Source: Anaerotardibacter muris
GTDB lineage: Bacteria; Actinomycetota; Coriobacteriia; Coriobacteriales; Eggerthellaceae
NCBI RefSeq assembly: GCF_943192915.1
Contig: NZ_CALPCD010000007.1
Location: 26,799-90,798 of the forward strand
Length of the DNA: 64,000 bases
Direction of reading: 5' to 3'
Below, piece after piece: positions 1-9,416 of the stretch (the first letter of the stretch is position 1; the number at the start of each line of letters is the position of its first letter). The notes beneath the pieces are model-generated. The model ran no database searches. It was not told where the DNA came from and worked only from the letters and a program-made list of their open reading frames with translations. The translations under genes were made by a program, and so were the position numbers.

Positions 1-281
1 CTCTCAAGGGACTCCCACATCTTGTCCGAGGCTTCGTTGTAGAACTGCTGCACTTCCACGATCAGCTTACTTGCACGGGCGGAGCAAATATTCTGCACCC
101 AGTTAGAAACAAGACTCACTGCTTCTGTGCGAGCTTCCATGAGTGCCTTTTGCTCTTCGATCTCAGCTCGCTTGCGCTCGTTTTCGACCTGAGCCTCGAA
201 GCCAAAGACCTGGTCGAGCGCTCCTGCAAGCATAGTGGCCATCTCGGTCTGGGTCATTTCAGATACTTTGATATTGCTCAT
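1..281 (-). CDS. Hypothetical protein, partial, last visible BREX-operon gene
   Basis: An open frame starts at ATG 281-279 and runs off the left edge with no stop, giving at least 93 residues. It begins MSNIKVSEMT and continues as an amphipathic, charged helix rich in Glu, Lys and Arg (AQVENERKRAEIEEQKALME), so the N-terminal part is probably a coiled coil. The start lies 2 bases past the brxL stop, which implies co-transcription and translational coupling. I do not recognise a family. Type 1 BREX operons usually end at brxL, so this is either an accessory gene or the next gene riding on the operon. The missing C-terminus prevents a functional call. Confidence 0.6.
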   Translation of the reverse strand, partial: MSNIKVSEMTQTEMATMLAGALDQVFGFEAQVENERKRAEIEEQKALMEARTEAVSLVSNWVQNICSARASKLIVEVQQFYNEASDKMWESLE

Positions 282-283
282 CT

Positions 284-2584
284 CTAAAGCCCCAGTGCTT
301 TCTTTGCAGCAGCAACTGCATTTCCGTCCTGGTAGAAATCTGGACTTAGACTCTCAAGCAGTTCATTAGGAACACTTTGCAAATCCTGGATACTGCTCAT
401 AGGCAGTAGGATCTTCTTCGCGCCAGCATTCTTCGCTACGCGCATGATGTCTTCCAGACCCTTAAGCTCGTCTAGTGTGCCCGACATGCGCAGCGTGCCC
501 GGAACCACGGTGGCACCTGTAACAGGGCGGTTGCAAGCAGCCGAACACAATCCCACGAATTCCGCCAGCGAGCATTCGTCAGAGAGGCCCTTACTCTGCA
601 TATCGCGGAAGAACAGTAGGTAATCTTTGTCCATGATATGCATACCAGCAGCTACCTTATGAGCGTTGCTTTCGAAATACCTGAAGGCTGCATCCATGCT
701 CTCGCGCACAGGACGAGCGTTGCCAATGCCTTCGGTCTGGAACTTGAAGTCACCCGTAACAGCTTTGTTCTCAAGCTTATAAACGGCATATTCTCCCGTC
801 TTCGACATACCGACTGAGAATACGTGACCTGGCATAGGGGAAGCCTCAGGAATAAGCGAATCTTCGGTCTGTTCGGGCACATAGATGATATGCACATCCT
901 GAGGGTTGTCGATGTCGTAATAACCCAGGTTTACGTCGATGAATTCCACACCAGCCATGATCTTCAGCTGTTCTTTAACGCGTCTGCGCCCTTCGATGGC
1001 ATAATCGAGCAGCATGCCCACGTCTTCTTTGGTCATCTCTTCGTCGGGGAAGAGCAGCTTAGCAAGACCGCTGAAGGTCTTGCGTACCGCGATTTCGTCA
1101 CGCTTGTTGAAGTCGCTATTCAAGCGGAAGAAGCGATCAATGTGGTGCGAATAGTCGCGAGAGCGCATTTCGTGGCAGAACTCGCTCAAACAATCGGTTA
1201 TCAGTCCATAGCGATTCGTGAGCAGGTCAGAACGCATCTTGGGAATTTCCCAACCAGGCAAGTAGTAGTGGATGCGGTCGAAGAACGCGGAATCGTTATT
1301 GAACTCAGGCGGGAAGGGATCGAACAGATGCGTGGTCTTCAGCACGTTTTGCACGGTGTCGTTAATGTTGCCTTCAAACACCATGGAAGCATCGGCATTC
1401 ACCTGATTGCGCCCACGAGCATAGGAACCTGAAGCCATGTAGTCCTTCATCACTTGGACGGCATTCTGGTCTTTGAATCGCATGCCAGCAACTTCATCGA
1501 ACGTTACGCAGTCCCACAGACCCACCAGGCCAACATCGGTGCCGCTTCGGCGTGAATAGGCATTCATGTAGCCGAACAAGTTCGCCGTGGTGGTTTGTCC
1601 ACCAGAAAGCAAAATGGAGTTTGGGCTCACTTCTTTATAGATGTGAGACTTACCCGTGCCACGAGGACCAAGTTCGCACAAGTTATAGTTGCGCTCGATC
1701 AAGGGAACCATGCGCTCGATGAAATGCATACGCTCGCGCTCTGTCATCGAATCTGGTTCATAGCCCGCAGAGCGCAGCAACATACCGATCCATTCATCCA
1801 CAGTGAAGTTCTTGCGCTGGGAAAGAATAGAATTCAGATCAAGATTAGGCATCTGGATGGGATTCAAGCTGAGCACGGAAAAACGGGATTCCGCAGGATC
1901 GTTCTTCTTTTTCGTTTTCTTCTTCTTTGGCTTGGGCTCGAAATCGTCATCGAAGATGTCGGCAAGAGCATCCTGATCGTCCGTTTCAGGGCGCTGGTAT
2001 TCAAGACGCATGATGCTCCAAATGCCACCCATCAAGATCTTGCTGTACTTTATGGGGTATTCATCGGGGATGATGAACGGCTCTATATGTAGATTAGTGA
2101 ATTGCGAAACATAATAGTCGTCGCGTTCGTCAAGGCGCGCCGAGATCTTGTCGATGATGGTATATTGTCCTAGCTCACGGATCTTCGACTTGATGCGTTC
2201 AGATTCATCGGGGCGCACATAGTTCTCTACCAGAATGCGCCTGATGCGCTCAACGCCTTCGCGCACCAGCTCTTCGTCATCGGTGGTGCAGTACATACCC
2301 AGCAAATACTCCAACACGAACGTGGGCACGTTTGCGCTACGCTTCATCAAAGAAGTAAGATCCTTGCGTACGATCTTGCCCGGGAAACTTTCGATGATAA
2401 GCGTATCGAGCTTGTCTTGGTCGTAGTGACCGATAGGTGAGATGGTCTCTGTCTCTTCTTCTTCGACCACCAAACTTGTTTCAGGAGTTTCAGAGCTTGT
2501 GACGCTGTAGTCAACCGCTGCGTATTCGCTTACGCTGCCCTCCTGATTATTTGTATTATCTTTGTAGTAGTAGGAATCTTCCAC
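284..2584 (-). CDS. brxL: BREX protein BrxL (Lon-like AAA+ ATPase)
   Basis: 766 residues. A Walker A motif (GPRGTGKSH) lies at about residues 306-314, followed by an AAA+ core. The C-terminal ~170 residues resemble the Lon protease fold, with a segment like VPGTLRMSGTLDELKGLEDI. An acidic stretch and a Lys-rich stretch (about 203-228) link the N-terminal region to the ATPase. BrxL is a ring-forming DNA-binding ATPase needed for phage exclusion in type 1 BREX. The start is GTG 2584-2582, preceded by an AAGAAGGG Shine-Dalgarno; 57 bases separate it from pglZ. Slightly longer than the roughly 680-700 residues I recall for other BrxL proteins, mostly through the N-terminal part. I did not try to prove an active Ser-Lys dyad. 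Confidence 0.9.
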   Translation of the reverse strand: MEDSYYYKDNTNNQEGSVSEYAAVDYSVTSSETPETSLVVEEEETETISPIGHYDQDKLDTLIIESFPGKIVRKDLTSLMKRSANVPTFVLEYLLGMYCTTDDEELVREGVERIRRILVENYVRPDESERIKSKIRELGQYTIIDKISARLDERDDYYVSQFTNLHIEPFIIPDEYPIKYSKILMGGIWSIMRLEYQRPETDDQDALADIFDDDFEPKPKKKKTKKKNDPAESRFSVLSLNPIQMPNLDLNSILSQRKNFTVDEWIGMLLRSAGYEPDSMTERERMHFIERMVPLIERNYNLCELGPRGTGKSHIYKEVSPNSILLSGGQTTTANLFGYMNAYSRRSGTDVGLVGLWDCVTFDEVAGMRFKDQNAVQVMKDYMASGSYARGRNQVNADASMVFEGNINDTVQNVLKTTHLFDPFPPEFNNDSAFFDRIHYYLPGWEIPKMRSDLLTNRYGLITDCLSEFCHEMRSRDYSHHIDRFFRLNSDFNKRDEIAVRKTFSGLAKLLFPDEEMTKEDVGMLLDYAIEGRRRVKEQLKIMAGVEFIDVNLGYYDIDNPQDVHIIYVPEQTEDSLIPEASPMPGHVFSVGMSKTGEYAVYKLENKAVTGDFKFQTEGIGNARPVRESMDAAFRYFESNAHKVAAGMHIMDKDYLLFFRDMQSKGLSDECSLAEFVGLCSAACNRPVTGATVVPGTLRMSGTLDELKGLEDIMRVAKNAGAKKILLPMSSIQDLQSVPNELLESLSPDFYQDGNAVAAAKKALGL

Positions 2585-2641
2585 GATGCCCTTCTTTCAT
2601 ATTCCTTGTTTGTCTATATATAGCTAACTATCGATGTTGGA

Positions 2642-5278
2642 TTACCAGCCAAAGTCGTCCATAGGCGCGAAGGAAACCTCGATACTGAATGGTTCCTTCC
2701 AAGCTATAGCCCCGGTGGATGTATCACGCACTACCAAATAGTAGGCTTCTGTGCTTTGCCACTGGATGCCAGGCTTCAAGTTAAAGCGCACGCGCACCGT
2801 GCGCTCGGCTTCATTGCTGGTGGTCTTGTCTGCCTTAAAGCGTTGAGCATCGCTCACTTCATTACCGCTTGAATCGGTGAAGACCAAGTCGTATTCAGTG
2901 GCTACCACTTTGCCGCCAACAGCCTCCTTTTGGAAGAATTCAAGGTTGAAGACGGTGTTGGAGACGCGTCGGCTTGAAGAAAGCAACTGAATAGAAGTAG
3001 GCTTTGTTTCCACATAGCCCTTGGAATTCGCGCGCATGTTCTTGAAAGTGATCACAGGCACGCAAACCTCTTGCAGACTTATGCCGCCATGCACATATTG
3101 CTTGCTACTGCCTTGTACCTTTAGGCGAATGCAGTCGCGTGCAGCCCACCAGGTGGAGCCGCTTTCGTCCATGTCTTCAACGTTCATCTTTATCAGAAGC
3201 TCAGAGGTAGCTTCAGGCGAAGCGATAGCAAAGCGTCGTTCGATCTTGCTAGGCGTAACCGAGAGCGCCTTACGGTCAAGCTGTTCGATCTCTTGGAATT
3301 CTTTCTGCGTGTAGAGGAAACCATGGTCGGCTGTAATAAGGATCTCTTGCGCGCCCATATGCCGCACCGCGCTTTTTACCAGAGAGACCATGTCTTCGAT
3401 AGCTTTCTCGCAAGCATCGAACACCCCTTGGCCTCCTAATTCGTTGTGGCCCGCCGTATCGATGGTGTTTTGATATACGTAGATGATCTTATTATCCTCT
3501 GAAAGCTGCTTCAGCTCTTCAGGGCGCATCTTCAGGAAGTCTTCGAACTGCAGCGCAGTGCTTTCGGCGCGCGCTTTCTGTAGTACTGCAGCTCGGTCTA
3601 CGGTTGACGCGGTAGGCATGCTGTCTACGAATACGGAGTCAGCATCGATGCGGTATTCCAGGTTTCGATGGGGGAGTAAAGCTGCCATGCCGAATTTTGT
3701 TTCAGCGGGGAACATCGACTGCATCGCATCGATAGAGGTACTGCCCTTGGTTTTGGTTTCCAGTGCGCTCTTCAGGTCCTGCGCAACGCCATAGCGCATG
3801 GCATCACATATTGCTACAACGGTGCACCGGCCTTTGCCGACGCTTGAGAGCACGTGATCCTTGTAAAAATCGCGCTGTCTGGGGATGTCGTTCACATAGC
3901 CCTGTTCGAACCATTGGTTCTCTGCTGAAGCTACCCAACAACGGTTGGTTTCTTGCAGGAACCAATTGGTGTAAAGCGTGTCGACGTAGTTGGCAAGATC
4001 ATGGACTGCGCTTTGCAGCACAGAAACGGTTCGCAAGCTTTCCTGAAATGCTTTGCAGAATTTTCGATAAGCCGCGTCAATGGTCCACCAGTCTGCGGTG
4101 TAAGCGCTCCAAACTTCGGTTGGTTTTGCAAGATAGAAGCCCGTTGTATTATTGCGTCGAAAAAGCTGAATGGTGGCGGCCTGGGCAAGACAGGTGAAGT
4201 ATGGCTCGAATAGCGGACCCCACATAAGGTTCTGACGCTTCTTCAGTATGTTGATGGCGTCTTCGTAGCGGTCGGATCCTGCAGCAATGGATGTCATAAG
4301 GTCTTGCAGAATAACCTCGTCGATGACTGGGAAGATGTCGCATTCAGTAAGGGATGATGGGTCAACCTGTTCGAATTTGGCCTGCAGCCCGCATTCTTCC
4401 TCAACCATGCGGCAGGCTTCATAGAGTGCCGTGGTTTCGCTGCAGCCCTCATCCTGCATCCAAGACCTTACGATGCTCGAGCAAAATTCTCCATTTTCGT
4501 CTTGGGTATATTGTTCAAGCCCGATGAGTGCTTCATGGGGTAGGGTGCGGGCAGCTGCGCTTACCAAGAGGTGCTTCAGGTAGGGGCGTGCATCGCTAAG
4601 AGCGGCTTGATATCCTGTGACCTTGGCTACTACAGTCTGAAGATGCTCGAGCGCGCCATATTTTTCTAACTGGCTAAGCAGATCGCTCAACGCATCAGGG
4701 TTGGAAAGGCTTTCTCCTGCATATTTTGAATACGCAAGCACAACAGAGATGGGCCGCGCTTCTGTGCTATTGCATAAGGTAGCCAGTACACCCAAGATAA
4801 CGTCATTCTTGGAGGCTGCTGCGGGCATCTTCTCTTTGAATTTGCTCACGCGACTCCGCGCTTGGAAGAACTGCTTCAACTGAGAAACCGCACTGCGAAC
4901 GTCAAGTGTATCACCTGCATTGAGGTTATCAAGCATGATGGAAAGATAGTCAGCCTTGAATATCTCGGCAATGAATTCAATCCCTGCAAGCCAATCTCCC
5001 TGCATCTGTCCAGCAGGGGTTTGTCGATAGACGAGTATGTCTTTGCCAGCTGACTCTCGTAAGATTCTTTGCTTGCTTTCGAATATGTTGCCATCGTGAG
5101 CAAAAATGGTCTCGATCTGCCCACGCGGACCCGTAAGACCATCAGTAGTTAGCTGAGTAAACTCCTCTTCGAATTCACCTTCTGCATCATGCCAAACAAT
5201 GATGCGACGGTTTTCGACTTCTTTTAGCGGCGTAGAAAACCGCTCTTGTAGCTGCTGTTCAATGTCTAATGCATCCAT
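2642..5278 (-). CDS. pglZ: BREX alkaline-phosphatase-superfamily protein PglZ
   Basis: 878 residues from ATG 5278. An in-frame TTG at 5287 exists, but the AGGA at 12 bases fits the ATG better. PglZ-family signatures are visible: VVAICDAMRYG (about residue 485), the metal/nucleophile region of the alkaline phosphatase superfamily, and EILITADHGFLYT (about residue 645), a metal-binding DHG motif. A long helical N-terminal half precedes the catalytic domain. A beta-rich C-terminus follows. PglZ is essential for BREX defence and methylation in the systems studied. Its start lies 12 bases after the second pglX half-gene. The family call is firm; the biochemical substrate of PglZ is not known from sequence. 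Confidence 0.92.
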   Translation of the reverse strand: MDALDIEQQLQERFSTPLKEVENRRIIVWHDAEGEFEEEFTQLTTDGLTGPRGQIETIFAHDGNIFESKQRILRESAGKDILVYRQTPAGQMQGDWLAGIEFIAEIFKADYLSIMLDNLNAGDTLDVRSAVSQLKQFFQARSRVSKFKEKMPAAASKNDVILGVLATLCNSTEARPISVVLAYSKYAGESLSNPDALSDLLSQLEKYGALEHLQTVVAKVTGYQAALSDARPYLKHLLVSAAARTLPHEALIGLEQYTQDENGEFCSSIVRSWMQDEGCSETTALYEACRMVEEECGLQAKFEQVDPSSLTECDIFPVIDEVILQDLMTSIAAGSDRYEDAINILKKRQNLMWGPLFEPYFTCLAQAATIQLFRRNNTTGFYLAKPTEVWSAYTADWWTIDAAYRKFCKAFQESLRTVSVLQSAVHDLANYVDTLYTNWFLQETNRCWVASAENQWFEQGYVNDIPRQRDFYKDHVLSSVGKGRCTVVAICDAMRYGVAQDLKSALETKTKGSTSIDAMQSMFPAETKFGMAALLPHRNLEYRIDADSVFVDSMPTASTVDRAAVLQKARAESTALQFEDFLKMRPEELKQLSEDNKIIYVYQNTIDTAGHNELGGQGVFDACEKAIEDMVSLVKSAVRHMGAQEILITADHGFLYTQKEFQEIEQLDRKALSVTPSKIERRFAIASPEATSELLIKMNVEDMDESGSTWWAARDCIRLKVQGSSKQYVHGGISLQEVCVPVITFKNMRANSKGYVETKPTSIQLLSSSRRVSNTVFNLEFFQKEAVGGKVVATEYDLVFTDSSGNEVSDAQRFKADKTTSNEAERTVRVRFNLKPGIQWQSTEAYYLVVRDTSTGAIAWKEPFSIEVSFAPMDDFGW

Positions 5279-5290
5279 GGCAAGCAATCC

Positions 5291-7858
5291 TTACGCTAAG
5301 GGATGACCTTTGAAATCCCATGAAGTTTCAAAAGAGTCGTAATCATTTTGGGAAAGACGTCGTTCTCTTTTCACTGCCTCATTGATTTTGGTTTCCCTTT
5401 TAGGGGAAATGAGGATGGGGTATGTTGCAATTTGGCCAACCTCGAAATTGAGAGTTGGTGAAAGCAGTTTTGCTATGTTGAGGATCACCGAAGAATTGCA
5501 AAGCCCTTGCAAATAGAGAAGCTGATCTTGGTTGGCAAAGATACTTGTTCCTGCAACGTCGAAAATATGGCCTTGAGGCTTGTAGCGAAAAGCGATAGAG
5601 CCGCTTGATATTTTTGACCAAGTAATTGATGGTTTGAAATAGTAATTTGTGTTTTGTGGGCGTGAGAGCTGTTTTCCTGTCTCATCTGCAAACGCTCGGA
5701 TCTCTTTTCCATCTTTTTCCCAGTTAACGACTTCCTCGTTGTTTCCGTACCATTTTCTGAAATCGCCGCCTTTGTTGTATGGGAACCATCGTCGACCGCT
5801 CTCTACTGACTCTGAAATCGATGCTGCATCGTATAATGAGTTCTCTTTTGATACTTCCCACCATCGGCGAACAAATAGATCGTTTTTTCCTGTCTGAAGA
5901 CCTACGCGTGGCGTTCCGATGTCGCGGAGTTTTTTTCCATTGATAAAGGCTTTTTGTATTGCGTTGCTTGTCCAATAAGCGATTGGGGTGCCAGGGATGG
6001 CGGAGAAGGCATCGGCGCTTCGGCGGTAGAACCAGCCGCAGTCTGGGTTTTGGATTGCTTCTTCAGTTTTGGGTTGTTGCAATTGTGGACGGTCAAAATC
6101 TTCCAGTCGTATATACGATCCGATGCAGTTTGTTTTCCCTAATTCGTAAACAAATATGCATGTAGGCACGGTTACACCTGCGTAACCGTGCGTGGATTGT
6201 TGAACCATTGTAAGGATGGAGCCTTTTGAAAGGAGCTTTTTACGAAAGTCCTCAAAAGAGGATATGAACATCCATGAAGAGGCTGTAATCATTGCAACAA
6301 AAGAAGCTGGCTTGGCTAAAACAAAGCCGCGCTCGATAAAGCAGGTGCACAGATCGCGTTTGGAATCTGGATAGTTCTTCTTGGTCCAATTGGCGAGCCA
6401 TTTGTCCATGTTGGAAGAGCCCATATAAGGCGGGTTGGCCACGACAACATCGAATTTCTGAGCTAGGGTTTCGCAGGCGTCGATAGCTTTGTCGAGCTTC
6501 TCAGAGAGCGATCCTGCGAAGATGTTCGTGGGAGAGAGTGTCGCCTTGCAATCCTTCAAGGTATGCAGGTCTGCTTCAGTCGGGTTGAATAGACTGCCGC
6601 ATTCCGAGAGGTGGGCGAGTGCATCGATGAGCTTCGGTGCTGCTTGCAAGATCGGAGCAGCGTCGATCTCTTCTTCTGTGAAGGGGATCGATTCGATCAA
6701 GGTTATCTTGGGTTGCACGCCTCGGGTGAGAAATCGGCTATCGTATTCAAGGCCTTTCATGGTTAGGCAGAAGATAGCCATCTGGCTTGCGCGCGCATCG
6801 ATCTCGAAGCCTGAGAGGTTCTTCTCTAGGATCAGACGAGGGATATCGCGGCGGGTATAACCTGATTCCTCGTACATCTTGGCGAGCAGATCGAATGCGG
6901 TCACTAGGATATGACCTGAACCGCACGCTGGGTCGCAAACAGTGATTTCTTCAGGGGAAGAAACCTGGATGCCCTCACTAGAAGAAACCTGAAGCTTTGC
7001 AGCTTCTTCGGCATCAAGCCCAAGATCATCAGGAATGAAATACTCCATCTCTGCAGCAAGGTTTGAGCTCGGATGCGACTGCATCCATAAGCGGCCTAAA
7101 GAATTCTGTACCAAGTACTGCACGATCCACTTCGGTGTGAATAACTGGGTTGCTGGAGCAATGTCTCTTGTTTGGGCCTTCTTGCCCTTCTTGAAATCTG
7201 CGAACACTTCATCTTTGCGCTCAGAGTTGTAGAACTGATACATCCAGCCCACGATCTCTACGCTTTCGCGCCAGTCCTCTTCAGGGATATCCTCGACCAT
7301 CTTGCAGAGAACGCTTCCATTGCGCAGCAGCCCCTTTGGCAGAAGCAGTTCCTGGTAGGAGCCCAGATGCTCGAACACCTGGGGCATATAGGTGGAAAGT
7401 TCATTGCATACCGCTAAGAACAGATAGCGGAAGAGTGTTTCATCATCATGGGATTGGATCAGTCGGTAAACATAAGCGCGATCGATGCCCTCAACATCCA
7501 CGCTTGTGGCCTCTTTGATTATCTGCGAGTCAAAGGCGTTGTCAGCTGAAGAGAGCACGCGGCAGTGGAAGGGAAGGTAATCGTTCACTTCCATGTAGCG
7601 GATGGCCATCATTCGATTGAACCACGTGAAAGCCGCTCGCTCCACTAGCTGCTCTTCACCCAGGCGTTGCATCTCTTTGATGAGCTGGGCGCGCTGAGCG
7701 ATCTCTTCTTCCGTTAGAGGCTGGCTCTTGGTGGGGAGCACCTGCTCTTTGGGATCAGCATCTTCAGTGATGCACCATTCAGCAAGTTGCAATCGCACCT
7801 GCTCGATAAGCTCACGCCTAGCATCGATGCAGAAGTTCTTGATGGCGGTATCGTTCAT
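5291..7858 (-). CDS. pglX: PglX N-terminal half, copy B (adenine methyltransferase plus target recognition)
   Basis: 855 residues. SAM-binding motif I DPACGSGH is at 309-316 and the catalytic NPPYMGSS at 475-482, as in m6A gamma-class methyltransferases. The protein is nearly the same as the copy at 9417-11990 up to about residue 510. It then diverges strongly through the target-recognition region, apart from islands such as IQNPDCGWFYRR, RWFPYNKGGD and FEVGQIATYP. It ends at DYDSFETSWDF plus a few residues, the point at which single-chain PglX continues into its C-terminal domain. That domain is a separate gene just upstream (7888-8847). Start ATG 7858 has an AAAGG Shine-Dalgarno. This copy probably gives a second DNA-recognition specificity. 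Confidence 0.9.
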   Translation of the reverse strand: MNDTAIKNFCIDARRELIEQVRLQLAEWCITEDADPKEQVLPTKSQPLTEEEIAQRAQLIKEMQRLGEEQLVERAAFTWFNRMMAIRYMEVNDYLPFHCRVLSSADNAFDSQIIKEATSVDVEGIDRAYVYRLIQSHDDETLFRYLFLAVCNELSTYMPQVFEHLGSYQELLLPKGLLRNGSVLCKMVEDIPEEDWRESVEIVGWMYQFYNSERKDEVFADFKKGKKAQTRDIAPATQLFTPKWIVQYLVQNSLGRLWMQSHPSSNLAAEMEYFIPDDLGLDAEEAAKLQVSSSEGIQVSSPEEITVCDPACGSGHILVTAFDLLAKMYEESGYTRRDIPRLILEKNLSGFEIDARASQMAIFCLTMKGLEYDSRFLTRGVQPKITLIESIPFTEEEIDAAPILQAAPKLIDALAHLSECGSLFNPTEADLHTLKDCKATLSPTNIFAGSLSEKLDKAIDACETLAQKFDVVVANPPYMGSSNMDKWLANWTKKNYPDSKRDLCTCFIERGFVLAKPASFVAMITASSWMFISSFEDFRKKLLSKGSILTMVQQSTHGYAGVTVPTCIFVYELGKTNCIGSYIRLEDFDRPQLQQPKTEEAIQNPDCGWFYRRSADAFSAIPGTPIAYWTSNAIQKAFINGKKLRDIGTPRVGLQTGKNDLFVRRWWEVSKENSLYDAASISESVESGRRWFPYNKGGDFRKWYGNNEEVVNWEKDGKEIRAFADETGKQLSRPQNTNYYFKPSITWSKISSGSIAFRYKPQGHIFDVAGTSIFANQDQLLYLQGLCNSSVILNIAKLLSPTLNFEVGQIATYPILISPKRETKINEAVKRERRLSQNDYDSFETSWDFKGHPLA
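5291..7858 (-). repeat. Direct repeat unit B of the pglX N-half
   Basis: Long imperfect direct repeat with 9417-11990. The first ~1.5 kb of both genes is very similar at DNA level, with mostly third-position changes. The target-recognition part differs, and short conserved islands return near the 3' end. Both copies have the same orientation, with equivalent points 4132 bases apart. Confidence 0.85.
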
Positions 7859-7887
7859 GGGTTGACCTTTCGAAGAGACGTGCTTAG

Positions 7888-8847
7888 CTATTTGATCTTT
7901 GCGAGCACGTCATCGAACTTCGCGTAGTTCACCTTTACACCATCGTCCAAATCGATCTCGATCATCTGGTCGGCAAGGTGGTGGATGCGTTCTTCAAAAT
8001 CGCTTGTTTCGGAGAGTTGCTCTTTTAGCTTCTTAAGCTGCTTTTCATATTTCACTTTGTCAGAGCGATCGGCCGTTTCGATTAGTTCCCCCAGGTGAGC
8101 AATCTGCGTGCGGAAGCGCTCCTGCTGCTGGTGAACGTAGTCTGTGCGGATTCGAGCCAAAAGGTCTGGTTGGTAGCGGTGCATATAGACCAGGGCTTTG
8201 AAGCCATTCTTTTTGCCTGAGTCGAACTGCCAATAGATGGGGCGCTTCTTGTAGGTCTTGCAGTGGTCTTTGTAGAAGTCCTTCAGGAAGTAGTTGCGAA
8301 TCACTTCGCGCGGTGTTCCTTTTCCGCCAAGCGCGTCTGCCACGAAAGCAAGGTTCTCTTCGAGGGTTTCTTCTCCGTAGGTGGTGCGTACCCAGTCGAC
8401 GAAATTGCCTACGATGTCGTCATCGAAGTATTCATCGTCTGTGATCGGGAGTACGTTGTCGTCGTCAGGCATGAAGGTGGGGTTGGGGATTTGTTCGAGA
8501 TATTCTTTCAGCGTGTCACCCTGGTTTGCGAGGATGAGTCCGTCTTTGTCGATTGAATAGCGACCGAGCATGCAGCCAACTGCGTAGCTGATAAGTGAGA
8601 CGATTTCGTCACGTTTGGTGCGAACGTATTTGTTGCCCTTGAAGGATTCTGGAATCTCTTCTTCAGTGTCGAAGATACGTGCGACCGAAACGTACTTGTC
8701 CTCGACTTCGATAGGCACTTCGCCTACCATGTCATAGATTTCGGCGAAGATTCGGTTGAGTTCTTCCTCGTTGGCCTTAATCTGGTCGAAGCGCGCATTT
8801 GCTTCTGCTTTCCAGGCTTCGTATTTGTCTGAGATTAGTGTTGCCAT
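7888..8847 (-). CDS. PglX C-terminal half, stand-alone subunit
   Basis: 319 residues, MATLISDKYEAWKAEANARF onward. It matches the C-terminal third of single-chain type 1 BREX PglX. Recognisable stretches are FDQIKANEEELNRIFAEIY, SYAVGCMLGRYS, GLILANQGDTL, NPTFMPDDDNV, RNYFLKDFYKDHCKTYKKRP, YWQFDSGKKNGFKALVYMHR and DLDDGVKVNYAKF. Together, 857 + 319 residues equal the normal PglX length of about 1200. It has no methyltransferase motifs, so it should work with the N-half products on either side. The gap to the next gene is 29 bases; the gap to the membrane gene before it is 4. This is the only C-half in the window. Confidence 0.88.
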   Translation of the reverse strand: MATLISDKYEAWKAEANARFDQIKANEEELNRIFAEIYDMVGEVPIEVEDKYVSVARIFDTEEEIPESFKGNKYVRTKRDEIVSLISYAVGCMLGRYSIDKDGLILANQGDTLKEYLEQIPNPTFMPDDDNVLPITDDEYFDDDIVGNFVDWVRTTYGEETLEENLAFVADALGGKGTPREVIRNYFLKDFYKDHCKTYKKRPIYWQFDSGKKNGFKALVYMHRYQPDLLARIRTDYVHQQQERFRTQIAHLGELIETADRSDKVKYEKQLKKLKEQLSETSDFEERIHHLADQMIEIDLDDGVKVNYAKFDDVLAKIK

Positions 8848-8851
8848 GGTT

Positions 8852-9409
8852 CTAAGCTGCCTTTCTACTTATTCGCAGTGAACTGGACGCAGTTTTAATT
8901 GCGTTTAATACGGGATCTGTTTTTGATCGAAGCTCAGTCGAAGACGGAAGTAGTTGCTTGCTTTTTTGTTCGATAATTTTTTCAAGCTCCTCAGGATCAA
9001 TGGTTAATCGATCTACCTCGATAGATTCGTTTGTCTCAGGATCAACTACTAATTCGGTTGTATGATATTTCTCTTCAATTCTTAAGCATTCGATCTCTAG
9101 GTTTTCCTTGTTCCTTGTCACGAATTCCAAAAGATGGTTTACTTTTTCCACAACAGAAATAGCACCATATACAGAAACGTGGTTATACGCTTTAGATAAT
9201 TCAATTCGAAACGAGTCTGTGAATAGCACACTTGCGTTAGCTAGCAATGTATCTACGCACTGCATGCACTCGTCGTAAGCTTCGATTGACTTAGTCTTGT
9301 ATCGCTCTTCTAAAGCTCGCCGTGAGCTTAGTCGATCGGAAACTAAAGCCGTAACAATTGCAGCAATCAGTGACAACAATGCGGATACTGTGACATAAAC
9401 CCAATCCAT
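8852..9409 (-). CDS. Single-TM membrane protein inside the split pglX cassette, unknown
   Basis: 185 residues from ATG 9409 (MDWVYVTVSALLSL). An AGGTG Shine-Dalgarno overlaps the end of the preceding pglX half. A longer frame begins at 9601 but lies inside pglX. Residues 3-24 form one hydrophobic helix, followed by basic residues (SDRLSSRRALEERYKTK), which suggests N-out, C-in topology. The rest is mostly helical and charged. The C-terminus has a Val/Glu-rich segment and a basic tail. I recognise no family. It lies exactly between an N-half and the C-half of PglX, tightly spaced on both sides, so it is transcribed with BREX. It could tether or regulate the complex, or be an inserted accessory or toxin-like gene; the sequence does not decide. 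Confidence 0.72.
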   Translation of the reverse strand: MDWVYVTVSALLSLIAAIVTALVSDRLSSRRALEERYKTKSIEAYDECMQCVDTLLANASVLFTDSFRIELSKAYNHVSVYGAISVVEKVNHLLEFVTRNKENLEIECLRIEEKYHTTELVVDPETNESIEVDRLTIDPEELEKIIEQKSKQLLPSSTELRSKTDPVLNAIKTASSSLRISRKAA

Positions 9410-9416
9410 TTCACAC

